Assembly: GCF_019733355.1 (NCBI RefSeq)
Contig: NZ_JAIHLQ010000054.1
Location: 1 to 34,809 of the forward strand
Origin: Pseudomonas baetica
GTDB lineage: Bacteria > Pseudomonadota > Gammaproteobacteria > Pseudomonadales > Pseudomonadaceae
Reading direction: 5' to 3'
Length of the DNA: 34,809 nt
Shown one piece after another: positions 1-9,566 of the stretch (its first letter is position 1; every line of letters starts with the position of its first letter). A program made the position numbers and the translations under genes. The notes beneath the pieces were generated by a model. That model was not told the origin of the DNA, ran no database searches, and worked only from the letters and a program-made list of their open reading frames with translations.

Positions 1-97
1 CTTTATAACTCAACTCGCCTTTTTCTACTTGGTCGACAACCGACAATTTAAAAGTCAGCGTGTAATCGCGCTGACTACGTTTTGCGCCCGTATCCAT
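1..97 (-). CDS. IS3-type transposase OrfA, 5' end only
   Basis: A reading frame begins with ATG at 97 behind a strong AGGAGG ribosome-binding site four bases upstream and runs off the left edge after 32 codons. The residues (MDTGAKRSQRDY, then FKLSVVDQVEKGELSYK) match the start of the helix-turn-helix domain of IS3-family OrfA proteins, which bind the insertion-sequence ends. It therefore marks an insertion sequence that entered just downstream of the oprF terminator. The outer end of the element must lie between 98 and about 160, where I could not fix an inverted repeat or a target duplication; a stretch reading TGAATAAGGTTTACACC on the minus strand (about 125-141) is a possible terminal repeat. 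The family call is from recall of the motif. Confidence 0.7.
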   Translation of the reverse strand, partial: MDTGAKRSQRDYTLTFKLSVVDQVEKGELSYK

Positions 98-160
98 TGC
101 ACCCTCCTGATAAGAAGCCAGAAGGTGTAAACCTTATTCAGGACGAGACAGCAGGCAAAG

Positions 161-186
161 AAAAGCCCGGCCTAAGCCGGGCTTTT
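161..186 (-). terminator. Rho-independent terminator of oprF
   Basis: A perfect stem GCCCGGC/GCCGGGC (165-171 and 176-182) with a four-base loop is flanked by AAAA and TTTT, so it can terminate in either direction. It lies 18 bases after the oprF stop codon and separates oprF from the insertion-sequence remnant to its left. Confidence 0.9.
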
Positions 187-203
187 CTCAGAGCGGCAGC
201 TAA

Positions 204-1238
204 TTACTTAGCTTGAGCTTCAACCTGCGCTTCTACGCGACGGTTTACAGCGCGGCCAGCTTCAGTTTTGTTGTCAGCAACTGGGCGGGATTCGCCGTAG
301 CCAACAGACTGAACGCGGGACGATTCAACACCGTACTGGTTGGTCAGAACTTGCTTAACGGCGTTTGCACGACGCTCGGACAGTTTCTGGTTGTAAGCGT
401 CAGGACCGACGGAGTCAGTGTGACCTTCAACAGTAGTGGTGGTGGATGGGTACTGCTTCATGAAGTCAGCCAGGTTTTTGATGTCGCCGTAGCTGTTTGG
501 CTTCACAACCGACTTGTCGAAGTCGAACTTGACGTCCAGCTCAACACGAACAACTTCTGCAACTGCTGGGCAGCCGTCAGCGTCAACAGTTACGTTGGCT
601 GGGGTGTCCGGGCACTTGTCAACGTTGTCGCAAACGCCGTCGTTGTCGCTGTCGGAGCAGACTTCAGCTGGTGCTGGAACTGGAGCAGCAGCAGGCTTGG
701 AGCCGCCACCGAAGTTCACACCGATACCGACGCTAGGAGCCCACTCGGTGTCGCCCTGGTCGATGTTGTACTGAGCTTCAACGCCAGCACGGGCGTAGAA
801 GTTGTCGGTGAAGTACAGCTTGGCACCGCCGCCAACGTTGGCGAAGGTGGAGCGGTTACGACCGCCGGAACCGTTCTGACCGATGCTCTGATCGGAGAAA
901 CCAGCCGATACGTATGGACGCAGCATGTCGCCTGGGTTGTTGAAGTGGTACAGAGCGTCCAGAGCGGTGTTGGCGCCCTTGATGTTACGGCCATCGTCGG
1001 AACGCACGTTGTGCACTTCGTCGTAGCCCAGACGCAGTTCAACGTCGTCGGTCAGGAAGTAACCGATCGAACCGCCGAACAGGTTGCCGTTGTTCTTGAA
1101 GTTACGAGCGCTGTCGAATTGTTCTTTCTTTGCGAAGCCTTCGATTTCAACTGCGCCTTGGCCTTGTGCCAGAGCGCCGAACGAAGTGGCGGCAATCAGA
1201 GAACCAATGGCCAAGCCCAAGGTGTTTTTCAGTTTCAT
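204..1238 (-). CDS. oprF: Major outer-membrane porin OprF
   Basis: OprF is the main non-specific porin of Pseudomonas and anchors the outer membrane to peptidoglycan. The 344-residue product has a signal peptide (residues 1-24, ending ALA before QGQG), an N-terminal eight-strand beta-barrel domain (about 25-178), a Pro/Ala-rich hinge (about 181-191), and a thrombospondin-3-like linker with the four cysteines C194, C203, C209 and C223 in DNDGVCD-type calcium-binding context. The C-terminal OmpA domain (about 232-340) has the peptidoglycan-binding GHTDSVG and LSERRA motifs. Length and domain order match known OprF. Start at 1238 follows a GGGGA stretch nine bases upstream. The sigX gene lies immediately upstream; in related species SigX drives part of oprF transcription. 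A terminator follows. Confidence 0.98.
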   Translation of the reverse strand: MKLKNTLGLAIGSLIAATSFGALAQGQGAVEIEGFAKKEQFDSARNFKNNGNLFGGSIGYFLTDDVELRLGYDEVHNVRSDDGRNIKGANTALDALYHFNNPGDMLRPYVSAGFSDQSIGQNGSGGRNRSTFANVGGGAKLYFTDNFYARAGVEAQYNIDQGDTEWAPSVGIGVNFGGGSKPAAAPVPAPAEVCSDSDNDGVCDNVDKCPDTPANVTVDADGCPAVAEVVRVELDVKFDFDKSVVKPNSYGDIKNLADFMKQYPSTTTTVEGHTDSVGPDAYNQKLSERRANAVKQVLTNQYGVESSRVQSVGYGESRPVADNKTEAGRAVNRRVEAQVEAQAK

Positions 1239-1345
1239 CCGTTAAATCCCCATCTGGTGATTGTGAAGCAGTCCCGCAAACCGGGGGACAACTCGGCGGC
1301 AATTCTATCAGAACTTGCCTACACGTAAGAGATATTTGCGCTGAA
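1239..1345 (-). promoter_or_regulatory. oprF upstream region
   Basis: This 107-bp gap between sigX and oprF must contain the oprF promoter. On the minus strand I see a TAGAAT hexamer (1302-1307) that fits a sigma-70 -10 box, without a convincing -35 box, and a GCTGAA/TTCAGC hairpin straddling the sigX stop codon (1340-1357) that may attenuate read-through from sigX. A SigX-dependent promoter is expected from work on related pseudomonads, but I cannot place it with certainty. Confidence 0.5.
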
Positions 1346-1936
1346 CTAAGTTTCAGCAATGCCTGCAAATTTCTCACGTAATTTATCTAGAGCACGTTTG
1401 TACCGCATTTTTGTAGCACTCAAACCCATATGCATGATGTCTGCGATCTCCTGAAACTCCAGCTCTGCGACAAAACGTAGCACCAGAATTTCACGGTCAA
1501 TCGGGTTCACATACACCAACCAGCGATCGAGCCCGCCCTTTTCTTCCGGTTTCGGCGCCTTTTCCTCAGACGCTTCTTCCAGCGGGTCAAGACTCAATGC
1601 GTCCATCAAGCGACGCTTTCGCCGTTCCTTTCGATACTGCGTAATACATTCGTTGTAAGTGATGCTGTACAGCCAGGTTTTGAACTTCGATTTCCCCTCA
1701 AAGTTCTTCAAACCATACAAAACCTTCAGCATCACTTCCTGACAGACATCGTCCGCGTCGCGATCGTTCCCAAGATATCTCGCGCAGACGTTAAATAATG
1801 TTCGCTGGTAACGCCGCATCAGTTCTTCATAAGCGCGCGTTACGTGAAAAAGCTCGGTATGCGAGCGCGCGACCAACTCCTCATCAGAGAGTTCGCGGGG
1901 GTCGTAGCGCGTGGATAGCGTATGGGCTTTATTCAA
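1346..1936 (-). CDS. sigX: ECF sigma factor SigX
   Basis: SigX is an extracytoplasmic-function sigma factor that directs transcription of oprF and of envelope and fatty-acid genes in Pseudomonas. The 196-residue protein has sigma region 2 (about 40-105, with DADDVCQEVMLKVL and the promoter-melting WLYSITYNECI segment) and region 4 (about 140-190, with the helix-turn-helix LEFQEIADIMHMGLSATKMR). An acidic, lysine-rich linker separates them, as in known SigX. The start giving the family N-terminus (MNKAHTLSTRYD) is a TTG codon at 1934-1936 and has no clear Shine-Dalgarno sequence, which suggests poor translation initiation. No anti-sigma gene is adjacent; cmpX and crfX lie upstream, as in P. 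aeruginosa. Confidence 0.96.
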   Translation of the reverse strand: MNKAHTLSTRYDPRELSDEELVARSHTELFHVTRAYEELMRRYQRTLFNVCARYLGNDRDADDVCQEVMLKVLYGLKNFEGKSKFKTWLYSITYNECITQYRKERRKRRLMDALSLDPLEEASEEKAPKPEEKGGLDRWLVYVNPIDREILVLRFVAELEFQEIADIMHMGLSATKMRYKRALDKLREKFAGIAET

Positions 1937-1966
1937 AACAAGTCGTGCCGACAGTCAGGTCAATGT

Positions 1967-2002
1967 CCGCCGCAACCAGCATCAGCTGGCATTTTGCGGC
2001 GG
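1967..2002 (-). promoter_or_regulatory. Hairpin in the sigX leader
   Basis: A perfect nine-base inverted repeat CCGCCGCAA/TTGCGGCGG (1967-1975 and 1994-2002) encloses a second four-base stem CCAG/CTGG (1976-1979 and 1986-1989). It fills the 90-bp gap between cmpX and sigX. There is no T-run after it in the sigX direction, so it is more likely a structured leader or a processing or partial termination site than a full terminator. It lies about 30 bases before the TTG start of sigX. Confidence 0.7.
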
Positions 2003-2026
2003 CATACATTAGCAGGGTTTGCCGGA

Positions 2027-2851
2027 TTAGCGGCTACTCACATGCTGTTCCAGCAGGATCCGATTGGAAAGAGAGACTAGCTCACCCTCATCGGTCAGCA
2101 GTGTGGTTTTAACCGTGCCGATCTCTTCGATCTGGCCTTCGACCTCGCCAACACGCACTTGTTGCCCAACCTGATACAACTCACGCACATAGATTCCCGC
2201 AAGAATCTGACCGGCGATTTCCCGGCTTCCCAAGCCCATGGCCAGCGCAACGGCCAGACCAACGGTAATCAGAACAATGACGATCACATGGTTCAGAAGG
2301 TCGGTCTTGACCTCAAGCTGACTGATCGCGACCGAGATGCTGATGATGATCACCAGTCCCTGTGCAATTCGCCCCAATCCCGAAGCGTAGTCCAGACCTA
2401 CGCCTTCTGCTGCACCGCGCACCAGCCCGTTGGCCAGTTGTGCGAGCAGAACACCTACCAGCAACACCAGCGCGGCGCCGAATACTTTCGGCAAATACAG
2501 CGCCAGGATGTCGAGCGTAGCCGAAACTCGCTCAAGCCCGAGGGATTCTGCTGCAGAAACCAGGAAAATAAGCAGAACGAACCAGTAGACGATTTTGCCA
2601 ATCAGGGTCGAAATCGGTACCTGCAACCCGGCACGCGACATCAACTTGGTCAAACCGGTGCCGCCCATCAGACGGTCGAGACCCAGTTTGGCAAGCAGCT
2701 TGGACAGCAAGGTATCGAGCAGCTTCGCCACGACGAAACCCAGCAGCAGCACGACCAGTGCGCCAAACAGGTTCGGGATGAAGTTGGCGACTTTGGTCCA
2801 CAACGCAGTCATTGCAGTGACGAGGCTCTGAGTCCAGAGATCAAGTTCCAT
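2027..2851 (-). CDS. cmpX: Mechanosensitive-channel family protein CmpX
   Basis: CmpX is an inner-membrane protein related to small-conductance mechanosensitive channels. In pseudomonads it is encoded next to sigX, and its loss perturbs envelope homeostasis. The 274-residue protein has about five hydrophobic segments (near 23-43, 80-100, 118-140, 160-180 and 187-208). The last is followed by a Gly-rich turn (LAMGLGSREIAGQILAG) and an MscS-like beta domain (VGEVEGQIEEIGTVKTTLLT). I chose the ATG at 2851, two bases after the crfX stop, over an in-frame TTG at 2857 that overlaps crfX. The close spacing implies co-transcription with crfX. The channel activity itself is inferred from the family. 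Confidence 0.93.
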   Translation of the reverse strand: MELDLWTQSLVTAMTALWTKVANFIPNLFGALVVLLLGFVVAKLLDTLLSKLLAKLGLDRLMGGTGLTKLMSRAGLQVPISTLIGKIVYWFVLLIFLVSAAESLGLERVSATLDILALYLPKVFGAALVLLVGVLLAQLANGLVRGAAEGVGLDYASGLGRIAQGLVIIISISVAISQLEVKTDLLNHVIVIVLITVGLAVALAMGLGSREIAGQILAGIYVRELYQVGQQVRVGEVEGQIEEIGTVKTTLLTDEGELVSLSNRILLEQHVSSR

Positions 2852-2853
2852 AT

Positions 2854-3102
2854 TCAATCAGCCTTATCAGCAGTGCGAGCGGTAGGTTTACGAAGACGGG
2901 AAACCGGCGAAACATGGGCCGATCCGTTGTTCAAGGCGATCATCAGCGCGGGCAGCCAGCGGCCCAGCAGGCTGAACAGATCGCCGGCGCCGACCTGGCG
3001 GTTGGCGGTTTTGAGTACGCGGCCCAAGCACGCATCGTCGTCGCGGCTGGACGGCGAAGCGTTGAGCATGTCACGCAAAGACTGTTCAAACGGATCGTGC
3101 AT
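2854..3102 (-). CDS. crfX: Small protein CrfX
   Basis: CrfX is a small conserved protein of unknown function encoded between cmaX and cmpX in the sigX locus of Pseudomonas. The 82-residue product (MHDPFEQSLRDML...) is soluble apart from a modest hydrophobic stretch (LLGRWLPALMIAL, about 43-55) and ends in a basic tail. The ATG at 3102 is preceded by GAGAGG at good distance. A GTG at 3108 would overlap that site and is rejected. The stop codon lies two bases before the cmpX start. The name rests on gene order as well as on sequence recall. Confidence 0.85.
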   Translation of the reverse strand: MHDPFEQSLRDMLNASPSSRDDDACLGRVLKTANRQVGAGDLFSLLGRWLPALMIALNNGSAHVSPVSRLRKPTARTADKAD

Positions 3103-3165
3103 ACGCACCTCTCGTGATGTCTGTGAAAGACGCGGGCAAATTTGGTCGGGTCACATGCGGCATCT

Positions 3166-4161
3166 CTATACCCAACGCAAACGGCGGAACAACCACCATT
3201 GTCCGAGGGCCACAGCGACCATCAGCAGGCAAGCCACCACGAAGCCGTAAGGACTCCCGGAAAGCGGAATTCCACCGACGTTTATACCCAGCAGACCGGT
3301 GATAAAACTCATCGGTAAAAAGATCCCGGTGATGATCCCGAAGCGATACATCGTGCGATTCATGCGCTCGCTCAGGCGCCGGTCCTCAGCCTCCAGCACA
3401 AGCCCCACGCGCTCTCGGGTCAATTCGAGCTCTTCGAGATAACGCGTCAGGCTGTTGTTCAATTCGTTCCAGTAGTCGGCGTCGTCATCAACGAACCAAG
3501 GCAGTTTTATCCGCGTCATTTGGCCGAATATATCCCGCTGTGGCGCGAGAAAACGCTTCAGTCCAGCCGCCCTGCGACGGATGTGCAAAATGGCGCCATG
3601 ATCGGGTGTATACCGTTCGTCGGCATCCATTTTTTCTTCTTCCTCATCGGCGATTTCCGAGAGGCAAGTGACCAGATCCTGCACCTTGTTGGTAAGGAAC
3701 TGCGCCAGATAAAGGATCAGTTCAGAAGCGGTTTTCGGGCCTTTGCCGTCTGCCAGTTGCGCGAGCAATTCATCGGTAGCCCGCAACGGCCGCAAACGCA
3801 GGGAGATCACACGCTGGGCGCTGGCAAAAATGCGCACCGAAACCATGTCTTCCGGCTCCGCGCCCGGATTGAGATTGACCCCGCGCAAAAACAGCAACAG
3901 CTCGGCATCCGGCAACGGCAACAAACGAGGTCGAGTGTTCTCTTCCAGCAGCAGGTCGCAGGTGAATTCATTGAGACCGCTGGATTTGCGCAGCCAGGTC
4001 TGCGTTTGCGGATGACTGCGATCCCAATGCAGCCAGAGGCTTTCATGGGCCTGCAGCTGCAAATCGTCGAATTCAGTCCGGGCTATCGAACGCGCACCGC
4101 CTTTACCGTCCAGCACCAGGGCATGCACCAGCCCCCATTGCGCGTTTTCTTCCTCGAACAT
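3166..4161 (-). CDS. cmaX: CorA/ZntB-family metal ion transporter (CmaX)
   Basis: This is a 2-TM metal transporter of the CorA superfamily, inserted in the inner membrane with a large cytoplasmic N-terminal funnel domain (about 1-260). Two C-terminal helices (about 270-290 and 300-322) flank the pore signature, here GINVGG. This is closer to the ZntB-type G-x-N form than to the GMN of magnesium CorA, so zinc or another cation may be the substrate. The protein ends in a basic RRLRWV tail, as in the family. It sits at the cmaX position upstream of crfX-cmpX-sigX. An ATG at 4167 is also in frame, but AAGGG abuts it and is better spaced for the ATG at 4161. Confidence 0.88.
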   Translation of the reverse strand: MFEEENAQWGLVHALVLDGKGGARSIARTEFDDLQLQAHESLWLHWDRSHPQTQTWLRKSSGLNEFTCDLLLEENTRPRLLPLPDAELLLFLRGVNLNPGAEPEDMVSVRIFASAQRVISLRLRPLRATDELLAQLADGKGPKTASELILYLAQFLTNKVQDLVTCLSEIADEEEEKMDADERYTPDHGAILHIRRRAAGLKRFLAPQRDIFGQMTRIKLPWFVDDDADYWNELNNSLTRYLEELELTRERVGLVLEAEDRRLSERMNRTMYRFGIITGIFLPMSFITGLLGINVGGIPLSGSPYGFVVACLLMVAVALGQWWLFRRLRWV

Positions 4162-4182
4162 CCTCATCCCTTTGTCGAAAGC

Positions 4183-4674
4183 TTAATCAGGCATCTTCAG
4201 CGGGCTCGGCGAGATGATCACGCCGTTGTTGTCCGCATAAATGTAGTGCCCAGGGTGGAACGTCACACCGGCAAAAGTCACCGCAACGTTGAGGTCGCCA
4301 ATGCCGCGTTTTTCGGTTTTCATCGGATGACTGGCCAAGGCCTGAACCCCGAGGTCGGTCTGGGCGATAACGTCGACATCACGGATGCAACCGTAGATCA
4401 CCAGCCCTTCCCAGCCATTGCTTGCGGCTTTCTCGGCGATCATGTCGCCCAGCAGTGCACGGCGCAGGGAACCGCCGCCATCGACCACCAGCACCTTGCC
4501 GTGGCCGTTGAGCTCGGCTTGTTCCTTGACCAGCGAGTTGTCTTCGAAGCATTTGATGGTCACGATTTCGCCGCCGAACGAGTCACGGCCGCCGAAATTG
4601 CTGAACATCGGTTCCAGCACCTGAACCAGCTCCGGATAGGCGTCGCAAAGGTCAGGCGTAAGGTAATGGTTCAT
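4183..4674 (-). CDS. rraA: RraA-type protein (regulator of RNase E activity / HMG aldolase fold)
   Basis: The 163-residue protein matches RraA, a small trimeric ring protein that in E. coli binds RNase E and lowers its activity. The same fold includes 4-hydroxy-4-methyl-2-oxoglutarate aldolases. Visible family motifs are the N-terminal LCDAYPE, the GGRDSFGGEIVT segment, the glycine-rich VLVVDGGGSLRRALLGDM (about 83-100) and the IYGCIRDVD loop (about 112-120) that holds the Arg-Asp pair used for metal and substrate binding in aldolase members. That pair is intact, so enzymatic activity cannot be excluded. The start at 4674 has an AGGAG site seven bases upstream. It is separate from the cmaX operon by only 21 bases and shares its orientation. 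Confidence 0.9.
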   Translation of the reverse strand: MNHYLTPDLCDAYPELVQVLEPMFSNFGGRDSFGGEIVTIKCFEDNSLVKEQAELNGHGKVLVVDGGGSLRRALLGDMIAEKAASNGWEGLVIYGCIRDVDVIAQTDLGVQALASHPMKTEKRGIGDLNVAVTFAGVTFHPGHYIYADNNGVIISPSPLKMPD

Positions 4675-4900
4675 CGAAAAACTCCTGTGAAAAGGAAGAC
4701 GATCAAGGATGACGCACTCTTTTGAAACGAGTTCCGGCGGTCGCTGTTTACCTTAGTTCATGCCATGGTCGCTGAACGAACCTGAACAAACGCTGAAACG
4801 TAATAGCTAAACAGCCACCCAATATGACCAGAACCGCACAACGCGTCATATCTTAGCCGCAAGCCAAGCCGAACGAAATGCCCTTTTCAGAGCCTGCGAC

Positions 4901-5890
4901 TCAGCCTGCAGCCGCCATATCCGGCTTCTCACCCAGCAGGGGCGCTTGCTGGTCGCTCAACCAGCGTGCAACCAGCGGCCACACTTCAGCCTGCGCAGAC
5001 TTGCTCACCAACATCTCGACATGACCGAAATTTTCGCTGAAGCCCTGCTCGCGCCCCAGATTGACGAACTGTTTTTGCTCACTACCTATCTGCTCGAACA
5101 ATTTGCGACAGGCCCAGGCCGGATCCTGATGGTCCCCTACCGCACTTACCGCCAGCACAGGCACTTGAACATCCGTCAAACCGGCCCACCAATCTTTGTC
5201 CTTGTCACCAAAACGACCGAACAGGCCATACCAGCGCATGCTTTCGATCGCCAGACCGATCGGTTCGTCTTCAGGTCCACGCTTGAGACGCGAGCCCGAT
5301 AGCTGGGCAAATCGCTTGAGAATGAAGCGACTGCTCCACTCCACCGGCGGGATTTTCAGCGGCCAGTACGTTCGGCTGACCTGCGTGCCAAAAAATGCCG
5401 CCGACGCCACGGCCGGCTCACCCAGGTATTCGCCGCCAAGCGCCGCCGCCAGGGTGATGCCGCCCAGCGAGTGCCCCAGCCAATGCGGAACCTGACCGCT
5501 CTGCTCGCGCACGAACGCGGCAATTGCCGGCAGATCGTATCGCGCGTAGTCAGCGACGCGATTGCGCCGGTAATCCTCGTTGCGCTGCGACAGGCCGTGA
5601 CCGCGCATCTCCGGGATCCACACGTCGAAACCCAGCCGTGCCAGGTAGGCGCCCAGCCCCAGACCTTTCGGCGAAAACCAGAAGCGGCGGTTGGAAAAAC
5701 TGCCGTGCAACAAAATCACCGGCACGCCCCGTACGGCCGGTTCATCAGCCATACCCAGGCGGGTGACGGCGATTTCCACGGACCAGTCCGGGCTGTTGCC
5801 GGGTTTCAATCGATAAACATCTTCGCTCAGATCGCCGCGCCGTTCGGCGCTGATCAGGGCGACAGGAAATAGGTTGCTGCTGCTTTGCAT
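4901..5890 (-). CDS. Alpha/beta-fold hydrolase
   Basis: The 329-residue protein has the alpha/beta-hydrolase core. An oxyanion-hole HGS motif (62-64) follows VILL, the nucleophile elbow GHSLGG places the catalytic serine at 141, an acidic residue lies in AVGDHQDPA, and a late histidine lies in NFGHVEML. There is no signal peptide, so it is probably cytoplasmic. The substrate is unknown; the family includes esterases and lipases. The ATG at 5890 has AAGAGC just upstream and is preferred over a TTG at 5905 that lies inside the T-tract of the ppsA terminator. The gene begins only 14 bases after that terminator, so expression probably depends partly on read-through from ppsA. Confidence 0.88.
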   Translation of the reverse strand: MQSSSNLFPVALISAERRGDLSEDVYRLKPGNSPDWSVEIAVTRLGMADEPAVRGVPVILLHGSFSNRRFWFSPKGLGLGAYLARLGFDVWIPEMRGHGLSQRNEDYRRNRVADYARYDLPAIAAFVREQSGQVPHWLGHSLGGITLAAALGGEYLGEPAVASAAFFGTQVSRTYWPLKIPPVEWSSRFILKRFAQLSGSRLKRGPEDEPIGLAIESMRWYGLFGRFGDKDKDWWAGLTDVQVPVLAVSAVGDHQDPAWACRKLFEQIGSEQKQFVNLGREQGFSENFGHVEMLVSKSAQAEVWPLVARWLSDQQAPLLGEKPDMAAAG

Positions 5891-5903
5891 AATGCTCTTG
5901 CAC

Positions 5904-5934
5904 AAAAAAGGGCGGCATCCACAGGAGCCCGCCC
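5904..5934 (-). terminator. Rho-independent terminator after ppsA (distal)
   Basis: On the minus strand a GGGCGG/CCGCCC stem (5929-5934 and 5910-5915) is followed directly by six T residues (5904-5909). It ends 14 bases before the hydrolase start codon and overlaps its upstream leader. Confidence 0.8.
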
Positions 5935-5947
5935 TACTTCAATCTCA

Positions 5948-5979
5948 AAGCCTCGACCCGCAAAGGCAGGTCGAGGCTT
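5948..5979 (-). terminator. Hairpin after ppsA (proximal)
   Basis: A perfect 11-bp inverted repeat AAGCCTCGACC/GGTCGAGGCTT (5948-5958 and 5969-5979) begins ten bases beyond the ppsA stop codon. The T-run after it is short (TTTGAG), so it is probably a weak terminator or a 3'-end stabiliser acting together with the stronger one at 5904-5934. Confidence 0.65.
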
Positions 5980-5989
5980 CATTAACGAC

Positions 5990-8365
<2,376 letters not shown>

Positions 8366-8518
8366 GGTGATCTCTCCACTAACTGTGTTGGAAAAGCTCA
8401 GAAGCCGGCGGCTCGGGGGAGCGTTGGCCGGCTGTATGGCCTGGACCTGGAAAATAAGTGAGAATGCGGGCCAATGGCGGCCGGCAAATCGCGCCTATCA
8501 TATCCAGAAATGCTCATA

Positions 8519-8676
8519 AGTGTCCTGTGCTGCCTATGCATGCCGATGTGGCGAGTGACTGTTGTTGCCAGACAAGGCGCCGCGACAAGTCATAGCTGGC
8601 TACGGCGAGGAGCGGCAACGTAGTATGGCGACAACAGGCGCCGCCACGACGGCATGCATAGGCTACACAGGACACT
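8519..8676. repeat. 158-bp imperfect palindrome between ppsA and ppsR
   Basis: The 332-bp gap between the ppsA and ppsR starts contains two arms of about 55 bases (8519-8573 and 8622-8676) that are inverted copies. Outermost first, the matching blocks are 11 bases (AGTGTCCTGTG), 14 bases (GCCTATGCATGCCG), 6 bases (GTGGCG) and 7 bases (CTGTTGT), followed by a short GCCA, separated by small mismatches, some of which would be G-U pairs in RNA. About 48 bases lie between the arms. The right arm ends 21 bases before the ppsR ATG. Transcription through it in either direction would give a long hairpin RNA. The remaining gap (8366-8518) should hold the ppsA promoter, but I see no convincing -35/-10 pair. 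Confidence 0.85.
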
Positions 8677-8697
8677 CACTTAAGGCCCAAGGTGCAA

Positions 8698-9516
8698 ATG
8701 AAACGATCTGCTTTCTTTATCTCCGATGGCACCGGCATTACCGCCGAAACCCTGGGTCAAAGCCTCTTGGCGCAGTTCGAAAACATTGCGTTCAGCAAAT
8801 TCACGCGCCCGTACATCGACAGCGTGGAAAAAGCGCGGTCCATGGTACAACAAATCAACAAAGCCGCTGAAACCGACGGCTTTCGCCCGATTATCTTCGA
8901 CACCATCGTCAATCAGGACATTCGTGAGATTCTCGCCACCTCCAATGGTTTCATGATCGACATTTTCTCGACCTTCCTGGCGCCGCTCGAGCAGGAACTG
9001 ACCGAGCATTCTTCCTACACCGTCGGCAAATCGCATTCGATCGGGCACAACTCCAATTACATGGAGCGCATCGAGGCGGTGAACTTCGCCCTCGACAACG
9101 ACGACGGCGCCCGCACGCACTATTACGACAAGGCCGATCTGATACTAGTGGGCGTGTCGCGTTGTGGTAAGACACCGACGTGCCTGTATATGGCCATGCA
9201 ATTCGGCATCCGCGCGGCCAACTATCCGCTGACCGAAGACGACATGGAGCGCCTGACCCTGCCAGCCGCCCTGCGCGCGCACCAGCACAAGCTGTTTGGC
9301 CTGACCATCGACCCGGATCGCCTCACCGCGATTCGCAACGAGCGCAAGCCCAACAGCCGCTATTCAAGCTATGCCCAGTGCGAATTCGAAGTGCGCGAAG
9401 TGGAAAACCTGTTCCGCCGCGAGAACATCCCGAACATCAACTCCACGCATTTTTCGGTGGAAGAGATTTCGGCGAAGATTCTGGTCGAGAAAGGTGTGGA
9501 GCGGCGGTTCAAGTAG
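8698..9516 (+). CDS. ppsR: PEP synthase regulatory protein (bifunctional kinase/pyrophosphorylase)
   Basis: This DUF299-type protein switches PEP synthase off by ADP-dependent phosphorylation of an active-site threonine and on again by phosphate-dependent removal of the phosphate, releasing pyrophosphate. The 272-residue product has the N-terminal ISDGTGITAETLG motif (8-20), the GKSHSIGH segment (110-117) and a P-loop-like GVSRCGKTP (152-160) typical of the family, plus the RYSSYAQCEFEVREVE block near the C terminus. ATG at 8698 is preferred over a GTG at 8692 because it gives the family N-terminus MKRSAFFISDGTG and is spaced correctly from AAGG. It is divergent from its target ppsA across the palindrome at 8519-8676. 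Confidence 0.96.
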   Translation: MKRSAFFISDGTGITAETLGQSLLAQFENIAFSKFTRPYIDSVEKARSMVQQINKAAETDGFRPIIFDTIVNQDIREILATSNGFMIDIFSTFLAPLEQELTEHSSYTVGKSHSIGHNSNYMERIEAVNFALDNDDGARTHYYDKADLILVGVSRCGKTPTCLYMAMQFGIRAANYPLTEDDMERLTLPAALRAHQHKLFGLTIDPDRLTAIRNERKPNSRYSSYAQCEFEVREVENLFRRENIPNINSTHFSVEEISAKILVEKGVERRFK

Positions 9517-9539
9517 ATTTGCGGTGCCTGATCTGAAGC

Positions 9540-9561
9540 CTTCGCGAGCTTGCTCGCGAAG
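9540..9561. repeat. REP palindrome between convergent genes
   Basis: CTTCGCGAGC and GCTCGCGAAG form a perfect ten-base inverted repeat with a two-base spacer. It is the core of the REP family seen elsewhere in this window and lies between the convergent ends of ppsR and the MocR gene, where it may help end both transcripts. Confidence 0.85.
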
Positions 9562-9566
9562 AACGA

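Noticed and set aside
213..1328. 371-codon open frame opposite oprF
   Set aside because: It overlaps the whole porin gene in antisense and its valine-rich translation mirrors the oprF codon pattern.
4792..4800. GCTGAAACG, half of a FruR/Cra-like operator upstream of rraA
   Set aside because: The second half (TTTCAGC type) is missing, and such half-sites occur by chance.
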